Source: Erythrobacter rubeus (GTDB lineage: Bacteria > Pseudomonadota > Alphaproteobacteria > Sphingomonadales > Sphingomonadaceae). From it: DNA of 64,000 nt. The notes under the pieces are model-generated. The model made no database searches. It saw only the letters and a list, made by a program, of their open reading frames with translations, and had not been told where the DNA came from. A program made the position numbers and the translations under genes. Below, piece by piece: positions 9,331 to 16,924 of the stretch. How positions within the stretch are numbered: the stretch's first letter is position 1; each line of letters starts with the position of its first letter. The stretch covers positions 2,970,429-3,034,428 of the forward strand of contig NZ_JACXLC010000001.1 of assembly GCF_014705715.1 (NCBI RefSeq), written 5' to 3'.

Positions 9331-9963
9331 ATGACCTACTCACATTTTGATCCAGCTGCGCAAAACCGAGTGCCTTGGAACTTCGGCGCTAAGATCGGTC
9401 CGAAGCGTCCATTTAATCAGAAGCAGATCTGGGCGATCCGTTTCTTTCTAGATCGAGAAGAGCGCGTTCGAGATCGTGCGCTGTTTGATCTGGCGATCGA
9501 TAGTAAGCTGCGGGGCTGTGATCTTGTAGAGTTGAAGATCGGTGATCTGGTTAGTGGCCCGGAAATCAGGACGCGGGCAACGATTACGCAACGCAAGACA
9601 GGGCGCCCCGTACAATTCGAAATTGCGGCAGACGCGCGTGCAAGTCTGTTCGCTTGGCTAGAGCTCAGAGGTGGTAACGTCGACGACTTCGTCTTTCCAA
9701 GCCGAGTTGATCCCGATCGTCACTTGAGCACAAGACAATACGCTCGGCTTGTTGATGAGTGGGTTGCGGCTATCGGCTTGCGGCCCGAGGAGTACGGGAC
9801 CCACTCACTGCGCCGAACCAAGGCTTCGATCATCTACAAAGCCACAGGCAACATCCGTGCAATCCAGATTTTGCTTGGTCACTCCAAGATCGAAAATACG
9901 GTGCGTTATCTTGGCGTCGATATAGAAGACGCCCTGACACTGGCTGAGAAGACTGAGATTTGA
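9331..9963 (+). CDS. tyrosine-type recombinase/integrase (catalytic-domain-only)
   Basis: Short tyrosine recombinase of about 210 residues. The catalytic set is complete: Arg in SKLRGCDLVEL, Lys in QRKTGRPV, His-x-x-Arg in HSLRRTKAS, His in LLGHSKIENT and Tyr in VRYLGVD. The usual N-terminal SAM-like core-binding domain is shorter than in phage integrases. Proteins of this shape are frequent on sphingomonad plasmids and islands, where they may act in resolution or integration. Two ATGs, 9325 and 9331, are possible; GGAG at 9320-9323 fits 9331 best. An inverted repeat of the dispersed GTCCGCT motif lies between this gene and the chimeric ORF. A strong hairpin follows the stop. Confidence 0.85.
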   Translation: MTYSHFDPAAQNRVPWNFGAKIGPKRPFNQKQIWAIRFFLDREERVRDRALFDLAIDSKLRGCDLVELKIGDLVSGPEIRTRATITQRKTGRPVQFEIAADARASLFAWLELRGGNVDDFVFPSRVDPDRHLSTRQYARLVDEWVAAIGLRPEEYGTHSLRRTKASIIYKATGNIRAIQILLGHSKIENTVRYLGVDIEDALTLAEKTEI

Positions 9964-10000
9964 CTAATGACCGTGCTGTGGACCTTGGTCCACCATAAAG

Positions 10001-10034
10001 AAGGCCTCCGCCCCTAAAGTGGAGCGGAGGCCTT
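10001..10034 (-). terminator. strong hairpin, probable terminator
   Basis: Eleven-base perfect stem AAGGCCTCCGC (10001-10011) with GCGGAGGCCTT (10024-10034). Read on the minus strand it is followed by CTTTAT, so it fits best as the end of a minus-strand transcript coming through 10102-10416; it could also stop the plus-strand recombinase gene. A second perfect hairpin GGCATTGCG/CGCAATGCC (10046-10069) and the motif GCCCTTCGGGTCGC (10070-10083) lie next to it. Confidence 0.55.
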
Positions 10035-10101
10035 GAGTTGAGGTTGGCATTGCGAATGCCCGCAATGCCGCCCTTCGGGTCGCCTAGGTGCAGCGCTGCT
10101 G

Positions 10102-10416
10102 CTAACTGGATAAATCGTGAGGCAATTCACGTTCGCCTGACGGATCGCACCGATCAGATAGCGCGAGCTCGACCCGCGAACGTCCCTCATCGCACGCAAT
10201 GGCCAAATCGATGGGTCTTCCGCCCAGCCCGACGTCATGGGTATTCATGAACTCAATCGCGGTCTCACGGCCAAGAATCAGGATAGCCAATCGTGTGGTC
10301 TCGCCTTGGCGTCGCGAAGCTGCCGGGGTGAGGCGCGCGCAGGGCTTAGGACGCCTCACGATGCGTGCCCTGCAAACAATATGGTCGTGAACGTAGATGG
10401 AAGAAACAAGATTCAC
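10102..10416 (-). CDS. DUF2384 / MbcA-ParS-Xre antitoxin-type domain protein, small or remnant
   Basis: Frame of 104 residues. The second half (LGRETAIEFMNTHDVGLGGRPIDLAIACDEG) matches the toxin-binding DUF2384 domain seen in MbcA/ParS/Xre antitoxins, including the GGRPIDLA core. The N-terminal helix-turn-helix of full antitoxins is not visible, and no partner toxin lies next to it. The true start is unclear; the first residues look uninformative and an internal start near residue 30 is possible. The protein may be a free-standing DUF2384 protein or a remnant of a larger antitoxin. A terminator-like hairpin follows the gene. Confidence 0.5.
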   Translation of the reverse strand: MNLVSSIYVHDHIVCRARIVRRPKPCARLTPAASRRQGETTRLAILILGRETAIEFMNTHDVGLGGRPIDLAIACDEGRSRVELALSDRCDPSGERELPHDLSS

Positions 10417-10735
10417 TCCTCGTCTAAAGCGGGAGCACGCACCTGTCTCTCAGTCGCAGTTGCTCAAATGAAATCCCTGCGATGGGGCAGCCACTATCAC
10501 ACTCCTTGGGCCTTGTATCCCGTTTTTCTAGCGACATCCGAAATGGCACACGTTGGGAAGATTTGGGAGTTGTGGACCGGGAACATGCGCGAAGGCGTTC
10601 GAAACATGTCCTCCCCCATCACAAAGAGACTGTCCTAGAAGGTTGCGGTCCCAATACAGACCATCAGCGCCTCGTCTCTTGTGGTTCAGGACAAAATCCT
10701 GAGCCGTACGGACTTGGTCATCAACTGAGTGCTCT
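10417..10735. other. intergenic stretch without a recognisable gene
   Basis: About 320 bases between the DUF2384 frame and the frameshifted small gene. Several open frames cross it on the plus strand but none has a family signal or a ribosome binding site. I see no RNA gene or clear repeat. Confidence 0.4.
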
Positions 10736-10968
10736 TCATTCTGAACTGAATTGTTGATCCCTTCGCTCTTCCTTCTCCCGTTGGGCCTTCTCTTGATCGA
10801 GCTTCACCTTGCGCGCCTGTTCGGCAAGACCGCGCCAAGTCTTTTCCGCCCGAAATTCGCGTTTTCTTACGTAGTTTCGCGTTTTCTTACGTAGTCAAGC
10901 GTTGCACTCTTCGCTGCCGCAGCGGCCGCGTCCGCGCGCTCGCAGCAGATTTCGGATGATTCGGCCAT
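10736..10968 (-). pseudogene. small charged protein gene disrupted by a 20-bp tandem duplication
   Basis: Reading from ATG 10968, the frame encodes MAESSEICCERADAAAAAAK then ATLDYVRKR and stops early. If one copy of the 20-base unit TTCGCGTTTTCTTACGTAGT (10856-10875 and 10876-10895) is removed, the frame continues through EFRAEKTWRGLAEQARK and VKLDQEKAQREKEERRDQQ to a stop at 10736. That would give one 70-residue protein rich in Lys, Glu and Arg and probably helical. I do not recognise the family. The 20-base duplication is not a multiple of three and so breaks the gene. The restored protein is highly coherent in composition, which supports the reading. Confidence 0.6.
10856..10895. repeat. 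20-bp perfect tandem duplication
   Basis: Two adjacent identical copies of TTCGCGTTTTCTTACGTAGT. They sit inside the small minus-strand gene and shift its frame. Confidence 0.95.
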
Positions 10969-11035
10969 TCAGGGCTCCAATTCTGTATGTAGGTAATTGG
11001 ACGCGACGAACGAGCTGTCGCGCCCAGTTGGAAAA

Positions 11036-11245
11036 TCAATCGGCAGCAGACAGGTTGACCGCGCTTGCCTTGCCGTTGCGGCCAGTTTCGACCTCGTAAT
11101 TGAGGCGCTGGTCCTTATCGAGCGCTTGCATTCCGGCGGCCTGAACAGCCGAAATGTGGACGAAGCTGTCGGCAGAACCGTCATCGGGCTGGATGAAGCC
11201 ATAGCCCTTGTCGCCATTGAAGAATTTTACTGTACCGGTAGTCAT
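11036..11245 (-). CDS. cold-shock protein, CspA family
   Basis: OB-fold RNA chaperone of 69 residues that binds single-stranded RNA and melts structure, mainly under cold or growth transitions. The RNP1 motif KGYGFI (residues 13-18) and RNP2 FVHIS (28-32) are intact, with the conserved TGTVKFFN start. AAAGGAAG lies a few bases upstream of the ATG. The 5' region upstream (11246-11438) is long enough for the structured leader usual in csp genes, but I cannot fold it here. Downstream and upstream neighbours are small unknown genes and an IF-1 paralogue, so the region reads as a translation/stress set. Confidence 0.93.
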   Translation of the reverse strand: MTTGTVKFFNGDKGYGFIQPDDGSADSFVHISAVQAAGMQALDKDQRLNYEVETGRNGKASAVNLSAAD

Positions 11246-11438
11246 ATTCGCTTCCTTTCAAGAAACGGTCGTGTCCGGCGCGCGAGACTGCGGGCCGGGG
11301 TCGTGCGTCATGTCGTCAATTGAAAGGAGTTCGTCATATTCAAGGCGCGAGAACCAGAATTTTCCGGTTCCATAACCACGCGTCGATATCCGTCGAAATT
11401 CAACGTGAGCAGATTTGGTCGGGCGGTCTTCTTGCGAA

Positions 11439-11663
11439 CTAGACGGTCGCTCCGGAGCCCGCTTGCGTCAGAACTGAGTTGGCAAACTGGGCCTTGCTCC
11501 AGGCACAGGCTGCGGCGGCGCCGAGTCCGTGCTGAAAGTCGCTGATACGACCAGCGATGTGTGAAGCCTTCGCAAGTTGGGCCAAGCGGTCGTCATCGTT
11601 TGAGGCACCGTCGGCGCCCATAAGCGCTCGCTGGTGCTCGGCATATTGAAGGTTCAGATCCAT
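11439..11663 (-). CDS. small hypothetical protein
   Basis: Protein of 74 residues starting MDLNLQYAEHQRALMGADGA. It is alanine-rich, probably all helical, with no signal peptide or membrane segment. The ATG at 11663 has GGAG nine bases upstream (CGGAGAACTGAC), which is better than the ATG 42 bases earlier in the same frame. I do not recognise the family. It lies between the cold-shock gene and the IF-1 gene in the same direction, but with gaps of about 190 and 260 bases, so separate transcripts are likely. Confidence 0.55.
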   Translation of the reverse strand: MDLNLQYAEHQRALMGADGASNDDDRLAQLAKASHIAGRISDFQHGLGAAAACAWSKAQFANSVLTQAGSGATV

Positions 11664-11919
11664 GTCAGTTCTCCGGCTTTGGCGGGAATGCTGATGCATG
11701 GCCACGGGTAATGATTGTCGCCTAGTCGATCATCGTTGCGACAAGACGTCGCAGCTCCGCGGTCGGCATGTGACTGGGATTTGTCCGGTCCCGGTCGGTC
11801 CGCCGTGCATGGATGGCACCATAGCGCGGCGAAAGTCTGGGGCGCGACGGATCGCGCAGGTTCATTGCATTCATTATTCTGATGTTCGGCAGGTTCTTCC
11901 CGCCGCCTTCTTGAAAGTC

Positions 11920-12186
11920 TCAGCGCCTGTATCCGCGTTTGCGAGCACCAGCGGGTCCGAGCCCGGGCGTTCGTTCGCGAAAGACGATCCGGCCTTTGGT
12001 CAGATCGTAGGGCGTTAATTCGACATGTACGCGGTCTCCAACGACCGATTTGATACGATAGCGACGCATCTTTCCTGCGGTGTAGCAGATCAGACGATGC
12101 TCATTATCGAGTGTGACACCGAAGCGCCCATCGGGCAGGATCTCGTTGATCTCGCCCTCCATCGTAATGAGCTCTTCCTTCGCCAA
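11920..12186 (-). CDS. infA: translation initiation factor IF-1 paralogue with C-terminal extension
   Basis: IF-1 binds the ribosomal A site during initiation and also acts as an RNA chaperone. From the TTG at 12186 the product starts (M)[10 protein letters not shown] as canonical IF-1 does, and continues with the S1/OB fold, [16 protein letters not shown] and [20 protein letters not shown] lies eight bases before that TTG, which is why I prefer it over upstream ATGs (12243 has no binding site). The product is 88 residues against about 72 for housekeeping IF-1; the extra part is a basic tail [16 protein letters not shown]. It is probably an accessory copy, as it stands next to a cold-shock gene and not in a ribosomal context. 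Confidence 0.85.
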   Translation of the reverse strand: MAKEELITMEGEINEILPDGRFGVTLDNEHRLICYTAGKMRRYRIKSVVGDRVHVELTPYDLTKGRIVFRERTPGLGPAGARKRGYRR

Positions 12187-12424
12187 TACATCATCCTCGC
12201 GTACAAAAATCATCCGCGCGGACGAATTCCGCTGCGGAGCCATGTAGGATGAAATGGAAGTGGTGCCGATCTCGCGCTTGGGCGCTCTTTGCGGCAATCA
12301 TAATCCGTCGCAAACGACGTTAGGCAATATCTATATAGCAGCGTGCAAAAAAATTACAATGGGTGCGGTCGGAAACTATAGAACTTGCTTTATGCAGAGA
12401 GGTCGTGCCGCAACCTTTGTTCGA

Positions 12425-12631
12425 TCAGTGGTTCTTGTTCTGACGTTTGTGCTCCGCAAGCGCATCGTCCAGGCTCGTGTATGTGTACGAGCCGACCCGG
12501 TAATGGGTCACGCTTACAGCCGAGATTCCCTCCGGCAGTGATACTCCACGTGAATTCATGGAGCCGCCTTCATTTTCCCATTGTCGTGTTGCGGGTGTTT
12601 CAGGGTGGGGCTTTGCATTGCTCTGGTCCAT
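12425..12631 (-). CDS. small hypothetical protein with YRVGxYxYxxLxDALA motif
   Basis: Protein of 68 residues (MDQSNAKPHPETPATRQWEN...). The C-terminal half VTHYRVGSYTYTSLDDALA resembles the end of another small protein in this window at 15424-15690. The start at 12631 has AAGGA about 12 bases upstream. The gene follows the 60-residue gene at 12648-12830 by 16 bases in the same direction, so the two are probably one transcript. Function unknown. Confidence 0.5.
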   Translation of the reverse strand: MDQSNAKPHPETPATRQWENEGGSMNSRGVSLPEGISAVSVTHYRVGSYTYTSLDDALAEHKRQNKNH

Positions 12632-12647
12632 GGTATTGGTTATTTCC

Positions 12648-12830
12648 TTAAGAGGATTCGTCGGGCGACCAATCGGCCACATATCTGCCATCCCCGTCCT
12701 GCGCCTCCCTGATCCGCTTCGCGTAATAGGCGACAAGATCGAAATAGGTTTCGCGCTCTTCCGCCGAGGTCGAGCGTGCGGCATTAGCCTTCGCCAGCTC
12801 GTGGTTGCGGATTAACTGCTCGAGGGTCAT
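12648..12830 (-). CDS. small helical hypothetical protein
   Basis: Protein of 60 residues (MTLEQLIRNHELAKANAARS...), rich in charged residues and predicted helical, without membrane segments or cysteines. AGGAG lies ten bases before the ATG. It is the first gene of a likely two-gene unit with the 68-residue protein downstream. I do not recognise the family. Confidence 0.55.
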   Translation of the reverse strand: MTLEQLIRNHELAKANAARSTSAEERETYFDLVAYYAKRIREAQDGDGRYVADWSPDESS

Positions 12831-12902
12831 GACAGGGCGGCTCCTCTGGGTCTGGAGAGCGAGAGGGTCGGCGTCAATCGAACGCCGACCATCGTTAAGG
12901 CT

Positions 12903-13151
12903 CTAACCCTGCTGGGCGCGTGCCTGCTCACGCTGCGGGTCACCCTGCTGTTGCTGGAGGTTCACAGCGCGTATGTCCTGGCCGTCGACCTGGTTGGTCT
13001 CGTAGCCATAGCGATCTCCAACCTTGGGTACTTGGGATTCATGTTGCAGATCCGCCTTGCCGAATGGGAGCACGTTGCCACCCTTTTCCGGACTGATCGT
13101 GCCCGCACCCCTGCCACTGTCGTAGCTCTTGATCTTGCCAAAATGTGTCAT
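12903..13151 (-). CDS. degenerate cold-shock-fold protein
   Basis: Protein of 82 residues whose first half follows the CspA pattern: FGKIKSYDSGRGAGTISPEKGG against the usual GxVKxFNxxKGYGFIxxxxG, then NVLPFGKADL in place of DVFVHISAL. The aromatic residues that bind RNA are lost: RNP1 reads GAGTIS and RNP2 reads VLPFGK. A Gln-rich tail (NLQQQQGDPQREQARAQQG) follows. The fold is probably retained but nucleic-acid binding is doubtful, so it may have a new partner. It lies in the same small-gene cluster as the intact cold-shock gene. Confidence 0.65.
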   Translation of the reverse strand: MTHFGKIKSYDSGRGAGTISPEKGGNVLPFGKADLQHESQVPKVGDRYGYETNQVDGQDIRAVNLQQQQGDPQREQARAQQG

Positions 13152-13529
13152 GTCACGTCCTTCAGTATGAATGCAGCGCGCCAGAATTGGACCGGCTGCG
13201 ACTAAAAGGCGGAACTGAAGGAAGGGGCTTCTCGAAACTGGAAGCCTAAGACCGTCGATTGCGACTGGTAGCTAGCCCTAACATGGGGATGACAGCGCCT
13301 GAAACAAGGGGCCGCGATCAACGGTCGATCTTGGCAGATTGAAAATGCATTAGCGTTCTGCGCAGCGCAGCTGGATGATCGCTGCTTTGGCTAAGAGGCG
13401 AAAAGGAGGGGAACGGCATCTGGATTTGTGATGCCTCGGACCGTCTGTTGCGACTGGTAGCATCCATGAAATAGGGTCTGCGCAATAGCGTTGCAATGAC
13501 CGGGCGGTTCTTACCGCGATCCGCGCGGC
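13152..13529. other. intergenic region with a 23-bp near-identical direct repeat
   Basis: No gene is visible in about 380 bases. GACCGTCGATTGCGACTGGT continuing AGC occurs at 13250-13272 and again, with two changes, at 13439-13461. The rest holds no clear hairpin or family signal. Confidence 0.5.
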
Positions 13530-14591
13530 CTAGCCCGGTCCGTGCTGCTGCCGCTTCAGCTTTATCAGTTCAGCCAGTTGAATACTCGTGCCCGCCACTG
13601 TCTTGCGGGCGTGGTCTGCCCCGACGTTCTCCGCTGTCGCGGCGGCGTCGGCAAAAAGCCTCCCGCCGACCGAAACAACCGTCAGATGATCAGGAGCCGC
13701 GAACCGGCTCCGCTCAACCGTCTGGCGCAATTTGGCGAGGGTGTGTTCGCGAGGGAGCGCTTCGGACAAGCCGATGTCCACTGCGTCGGGTTGTTGTGCT
13801 GCTAACTGGTTGGCCAGCGCCTGATTGCTGTCGGGAAAGACCATGTCGACCTGCCAGCCCGCATCGGTGAACAGATCGGCCAACAGCGAGGTCCCAAGCG
13901 TGTGGGGTTCGCCCGGTGCGGTGGCCAGGAGAATGCTGTACCGGCTCTGTCGCAACTTCCCAGGCACAGGAGTGCTGCGGACCGCGTGGCCTGCCAGCTG
14001 CAACATGCTGAGCCCGATAGTGAGGTCAAATTCAGAGCAGTCGTCTGACAACCACGCATCGCCCAGCGCGCGAGCCGTCGGCTCGATCAGATGTGTGAGG
14101 ATTGCGTCTCCGTCCCATCCCTTTTCGGCAAGCGAAGCGATGGTCTGGTTCATACCGATGTCATCGCCGTGGAGGACCAGATCGATCAGAGCCGGTACGA
14201 GCCGGGTGAGTTCGTGTCCGGCCTCGGCCCGCCGAATGTCTGAATCTCGTGCCACATCTCCGTGAACGCTCAACATATCCCAGGCGCCGAAGAGCCGGGC
14301 AGGGATAATATGCTCACTCAGGATCTCGATATCGCAATGGCGCGGGTCCTTGCTGATCGAATCCCACAAGGTCTTCAGGCCTACGGGCGAACCTTCAAGC
14401 GTCTGGAAAAATCGCCCCCGGTCGTAAAGCAACATGCCGGTAAGGCCGAGCGTATGATTGCGTTCTCTTGCCTTCCAAGCGAGTTCGCGCAAGTCGGCCT
14501 CAGTCGGCCGGAACGTGACCTTGCTCTGATAGGTTATGCTGGTTGTCCAGTCGCTCGGCTTTATGGTGGCGTCGTCAAGCTGGAGCGTCAT
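13530..14591 (-). CDS. AppA-like photoreceptor: BLUF domain plus B12-binding (SCHIC/AerR-type) domain
   Basis: Cytoplasmic blue-light sensor of 353 residues. The N-terminal BLUF domain, which binds FAD, has the photocycle residues at exactly the positions used for Rhodobacter AppA: Tyr21 (ITYQS), Asn45 (RNHTLGLTG), Gln63 (RFFQTLEG), Trp104 and Met106 (FGAWDM). From about residue 125 follows a B12-binding-like region with EPTARALGDAW...EFDLTIGLSMLQ and ExHxxG at 228-233 (APGEPHTLG). AppA acts as an antirepressor of PpsR for photosystem genes; here no ppsR or photosynthesis gene is in view, so the partner is unknown. The Cys-rich tail of AppA is absent. The start at 14591 is supported by GGGGAAG and by the BLUF numbering. 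Confidence 0.88.
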   Translation of the reverse strand: MTLQLDDATIKPSDWTTSITYQSKVTFRPTEADLRELAWKARERNHTLGLTGMLLYDRGRFFQTLEGSPVGLKTLWDSISKDPRHCDIEILSEHIIPARLFGAWDMLSVHGDVARDSDIRRAEAGHELTRLVPALIDLVLHGDDIGMNQTIASLAEKGWDGDAILTHLIEPTARALGDAWLSDDCSEFDLTIGLSMLQLAGHAVRSTPVPGKLRQSRYSILLATAPGEPHTLGTSLLADLFTDAGWQVDMVFPDSNQALANQLAAQQPDAVDIGLSEALPREHTLAKLRQTVERSRFAAPDHLTVVSVGGRLFADAAATAENVGADHARKTVAGTSIQLAELIKLKRQQHGPG

Positions 14592-14669
14592 GAAATGCTT
14601 CCCCTTATATGTTCGGGATGCATAAGCTGCGTCGCTAGCCGCAGAAATCAGGCAATGCCAAGATGCCAC

Positions 14670-15423
14670 ACTCGCAGGAACTCACCCCTTGCGGTCAGAC
14701 ATTCTCGATCTTGCGAGCCAAGATTTATCCGAATGGCCGTGAGTGCTGCAAGCCAAGCTCTTGATGCCGTCTTTCGATTTATCCCATTCGAAAGCTGAAT
14801 GCGCCGGACGCTCTTGTCAAGCATGATAAGCGCGATTCGATCAGCCAGGCGAAGCAAGCATCGGGTGCCATTTATGCTCGACCAGTTAGTCATCCTGTTC
14901 AACGTCGAACGGGCGGAGAGAGTGGCGCATGAAAGTATCCATCTCGCTTTATGCCGGCGATTATTTCAACTGGCTCAACGCCAAATCTGGGTCGCCCACC
15001 TGCGACGACCTCAGTCAGTCGGTCGGCTTTTCATCCAGACGTAGATGGCGGAAGCTTGCCGCCGGTGATGTCATCCGTGATGACCGCGGCCGAGCCGTCT
15101 GCTTCAAGGAATCTATAGTATGGCAATGTGACACCTCGCTGCCCAAGGATATGGGAAGCGCCGATGAGCATTGCCATGATCATTCGCCATGCGGCCGCCT
15201 CTATTCGTATCGTCGGCAAGCCGTACCTGGTGGATTTCATCGCGAGAGGACGGCGGGATTTCCGGCCCGGGTGAACCGGGCGTGATCCGAGCGCTTGCTA
15301 ATTCAGGGCCTCTCGTAATTCTGACCATTCAGTCCCACATAAAGAATATCGCATCTAAACACCGGTAGGCTTTTGCGACTGAGAGACCTTGTGCTCCCGC
15401 TTACGAGACGAGGACAAAAGATC
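14670..15423. other. poorly defined region with weak small ORFs
   Basis: About 750 bases between the photoreceptor and the next convincing gene. The best plus-strand frame runs 14929-15285 (118 residues, starts MKVSISLYAGDYFNWLNAK, with a weak GAGAGAG site). Overlapping it in another frame is a 36-residue peptide at 15164-15274 whose composition also looks coding. I cannot decide between them, or exclude that both are decay products. Confidence 0.3.
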
Positions 15424-15690
15424 ATGCCGCAAGATATATTTCTTCCGCGCTGCCATCCACATATGCTTGGCGAAGACGGGCACGTCGATCTCGCCAGATG
15501 CGAGGAATTGGCCGCAGATATGGCCGACCTCAAAGAGCTGGGAGTCATTCTCACCCTCGTCGCAAGTTATGCTGTCGGCACCGACCGGTATTCGAATCTG
15601 AGCGATGCTTTGGCTCAGGCTCGAGCCAATCGATCAGCGGACACTAAGTTGGATACGAGAGCCAAAGGCCGCCTGATAAATGGTCATTAA
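15424..15690 (+). CDS. small hypothetical protein
   Basis: Protein of 88 residues starting MPQDIFLPRCHPHMLGEDG. The middle is helical and acidic (LARCEELAADMADLKELGV). The C-terminal YAVGTDRYSNLSDALAQAR resembles YRVGSYTYTSLDDALAEHK of the 68-residue protein at 12425-12631. The ATG at 15424 follows GAGGAC by about ten bases. No membrane segment. Function unknown; it may belong to the same small-protein group as the other. Confidence 0.5.
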   Translation: MPQDIFLPRCHPHMLGEDGHVDLARCEELAADMADLKELGVILTLVASYAVGTDRYSNLSDALAQARANRSADTKLDTRAKGRLINGH

Positions 15691-15928
15691 TCGTCACTCG
15701 CTTCATATGGTCGTCCATCCGCTTACGGATCGAAAAGCAAAGGCAGCCTCCTTTGTTGCATTCGTCAAAAGCCGACAGTCAGCAATCGGCCCAATCCGTA
15801 GCGTGCCACGGTCGCGGAAGACCTGTGAGGTCGTTCATAAGTCCGCCAGTCTGCGTACAAAGCAATAGAATACTCGCTTCTTGAAGGCGTCGCGTTGCAA
15901 GCCTTCCAGAGTAATCTCTGCGCATTGT

Positions 15929-16351
15929 TCATTTAGAACCAAAACGCCCCATTACCAAGGCAGCGATCGTAAGGAGCAGGATTGCTGCAGCTTCATAGAG
16001 GACATTCTCGGGGGCCATGTCCTTGCCTTGCAACACGATCAGGCGAGCGATTGCGGTGATTGCGATAAAGATCGGGAAGACGAAGAAGAGCCCCTTGCCC
16101 GTGTAGAACACCGCAATCATCCCGACCACTTCTGTGTAGAGAAACATGAGCAGCAGGTCTGCAAGTTCGATTGTCCCGCGATCAATAACCGTCCAGACTT
16201 CGACGCCAACTGCCGCTAGCGTCATGATCATTGTTATGACGAGCAGAAACCTCTCAACCAGCTTGAAGAGCTTTGACGCGTGGTCGCCCTCATCGGAGCT
16301 GTTGGCGTCCGGTGCATCGGTCGATGCGGGGCTTGGTGTGGGCTGGTTCAT
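15929..16351 (-). CDS. PsiE family membrane protein
   Basis: Membrane protein of 140 residues. A polar N-terminus is followed by four hydrophobic segments at about 33-52, 63-80, 85-104 and 112-134, with the conserved order FKLVERFLLVITMIMTLAAV, LLLMFLYTEVVGMIAVF and FPIFIAITAIARLIVLQ of phosphate-starvation-inducible PsiE proteins. Its molecular role is not known. psiE is one member of the stress-tolerance locus whose other members are at 44-52 kb here, so its presence on the same segment may be meaningful, though it is 28 kb away. The ribosome binding site is weak. Confidence 0.82.
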   Translation of the reverse strand: MNQPTPSPASTDAPDANSSDEGDHASKLFKLVERFLLVITMIMTLAAVGVEVWTVIDRGTIELADLLLMFLYTEVVGMIAVFYTGKGLFFVFPIFIAITAIARLIVLQGKDMAPENVLYEAAAILLLTIAALVMGRFGSK

Positions 16352-16506
16352 CGCCGCATGATAGCATAGACCGAGGCACAGCCGCGAATGGACTATGCTT
16401 CAACCACGCTTCCCACGGACATCGTCAGCCTTAACTAAGCCACGCGTCATAATTGCGAACGAAAATCATTATAGGCCAGATGCTCACCATCTGTTATGTC
16501 ACGCGC

Positions 16507-16848
16507 ATGAGAGGAACAGAGGGACTTCCGGCAAAAAGTCATTTCGATGAGCTGATGGAGCATGCAGTATCACTCGGGCAGCGCGCTTCCATAGCCGTTG
16601 AGAATGGCGACGATGAACTTGCTTCCATGCTAATCGAAGACGCCGAGCTGTTGGCCAATGACATCACGCAGCTTGTCGATGACATTGAGCATCATCAAAT
16701 GCTGGAGCTGCTTCGAGTAATGGAGAAACGAGAAGCCGAAGCCCAAGTTCGGCAGTCCAAAACACAAAGCAATGCGGAAACGCTCAAGCGGATGGGTATC
16801 GGGCTTGGAGCGAGCCTGGCTCTCGGCGGTGCGTTGATCGAAATCTAA
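16507..16848 (+). CDS. hypothetical protein with C-terminal hydrophobic tail
   Basis: Protein of 113 residues ([20 protein letters not shown]...). It is acidic and helical up to about residue 95, probably a coiled coil, then ends in a short glycine-rich hydrophobic stretch ([16 protein letters not shown]) that could anchor it in a membrane. The start at 16507 is a judgement; earlier starts in frame to 16453 exist and no binding site is clear. No family is recognised. It lies between the divergent psiE gene and the convergent binding-protein gene. Confidence 0.45.
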
Positions 16849-16924
16849 TGAGAGCAGCGCTTGGTGTGCAGCCGTCGTAGCTACGGCTCGGTGACGCTCG
16901 GTCTGGCGTGAAAACGTTTAGACT

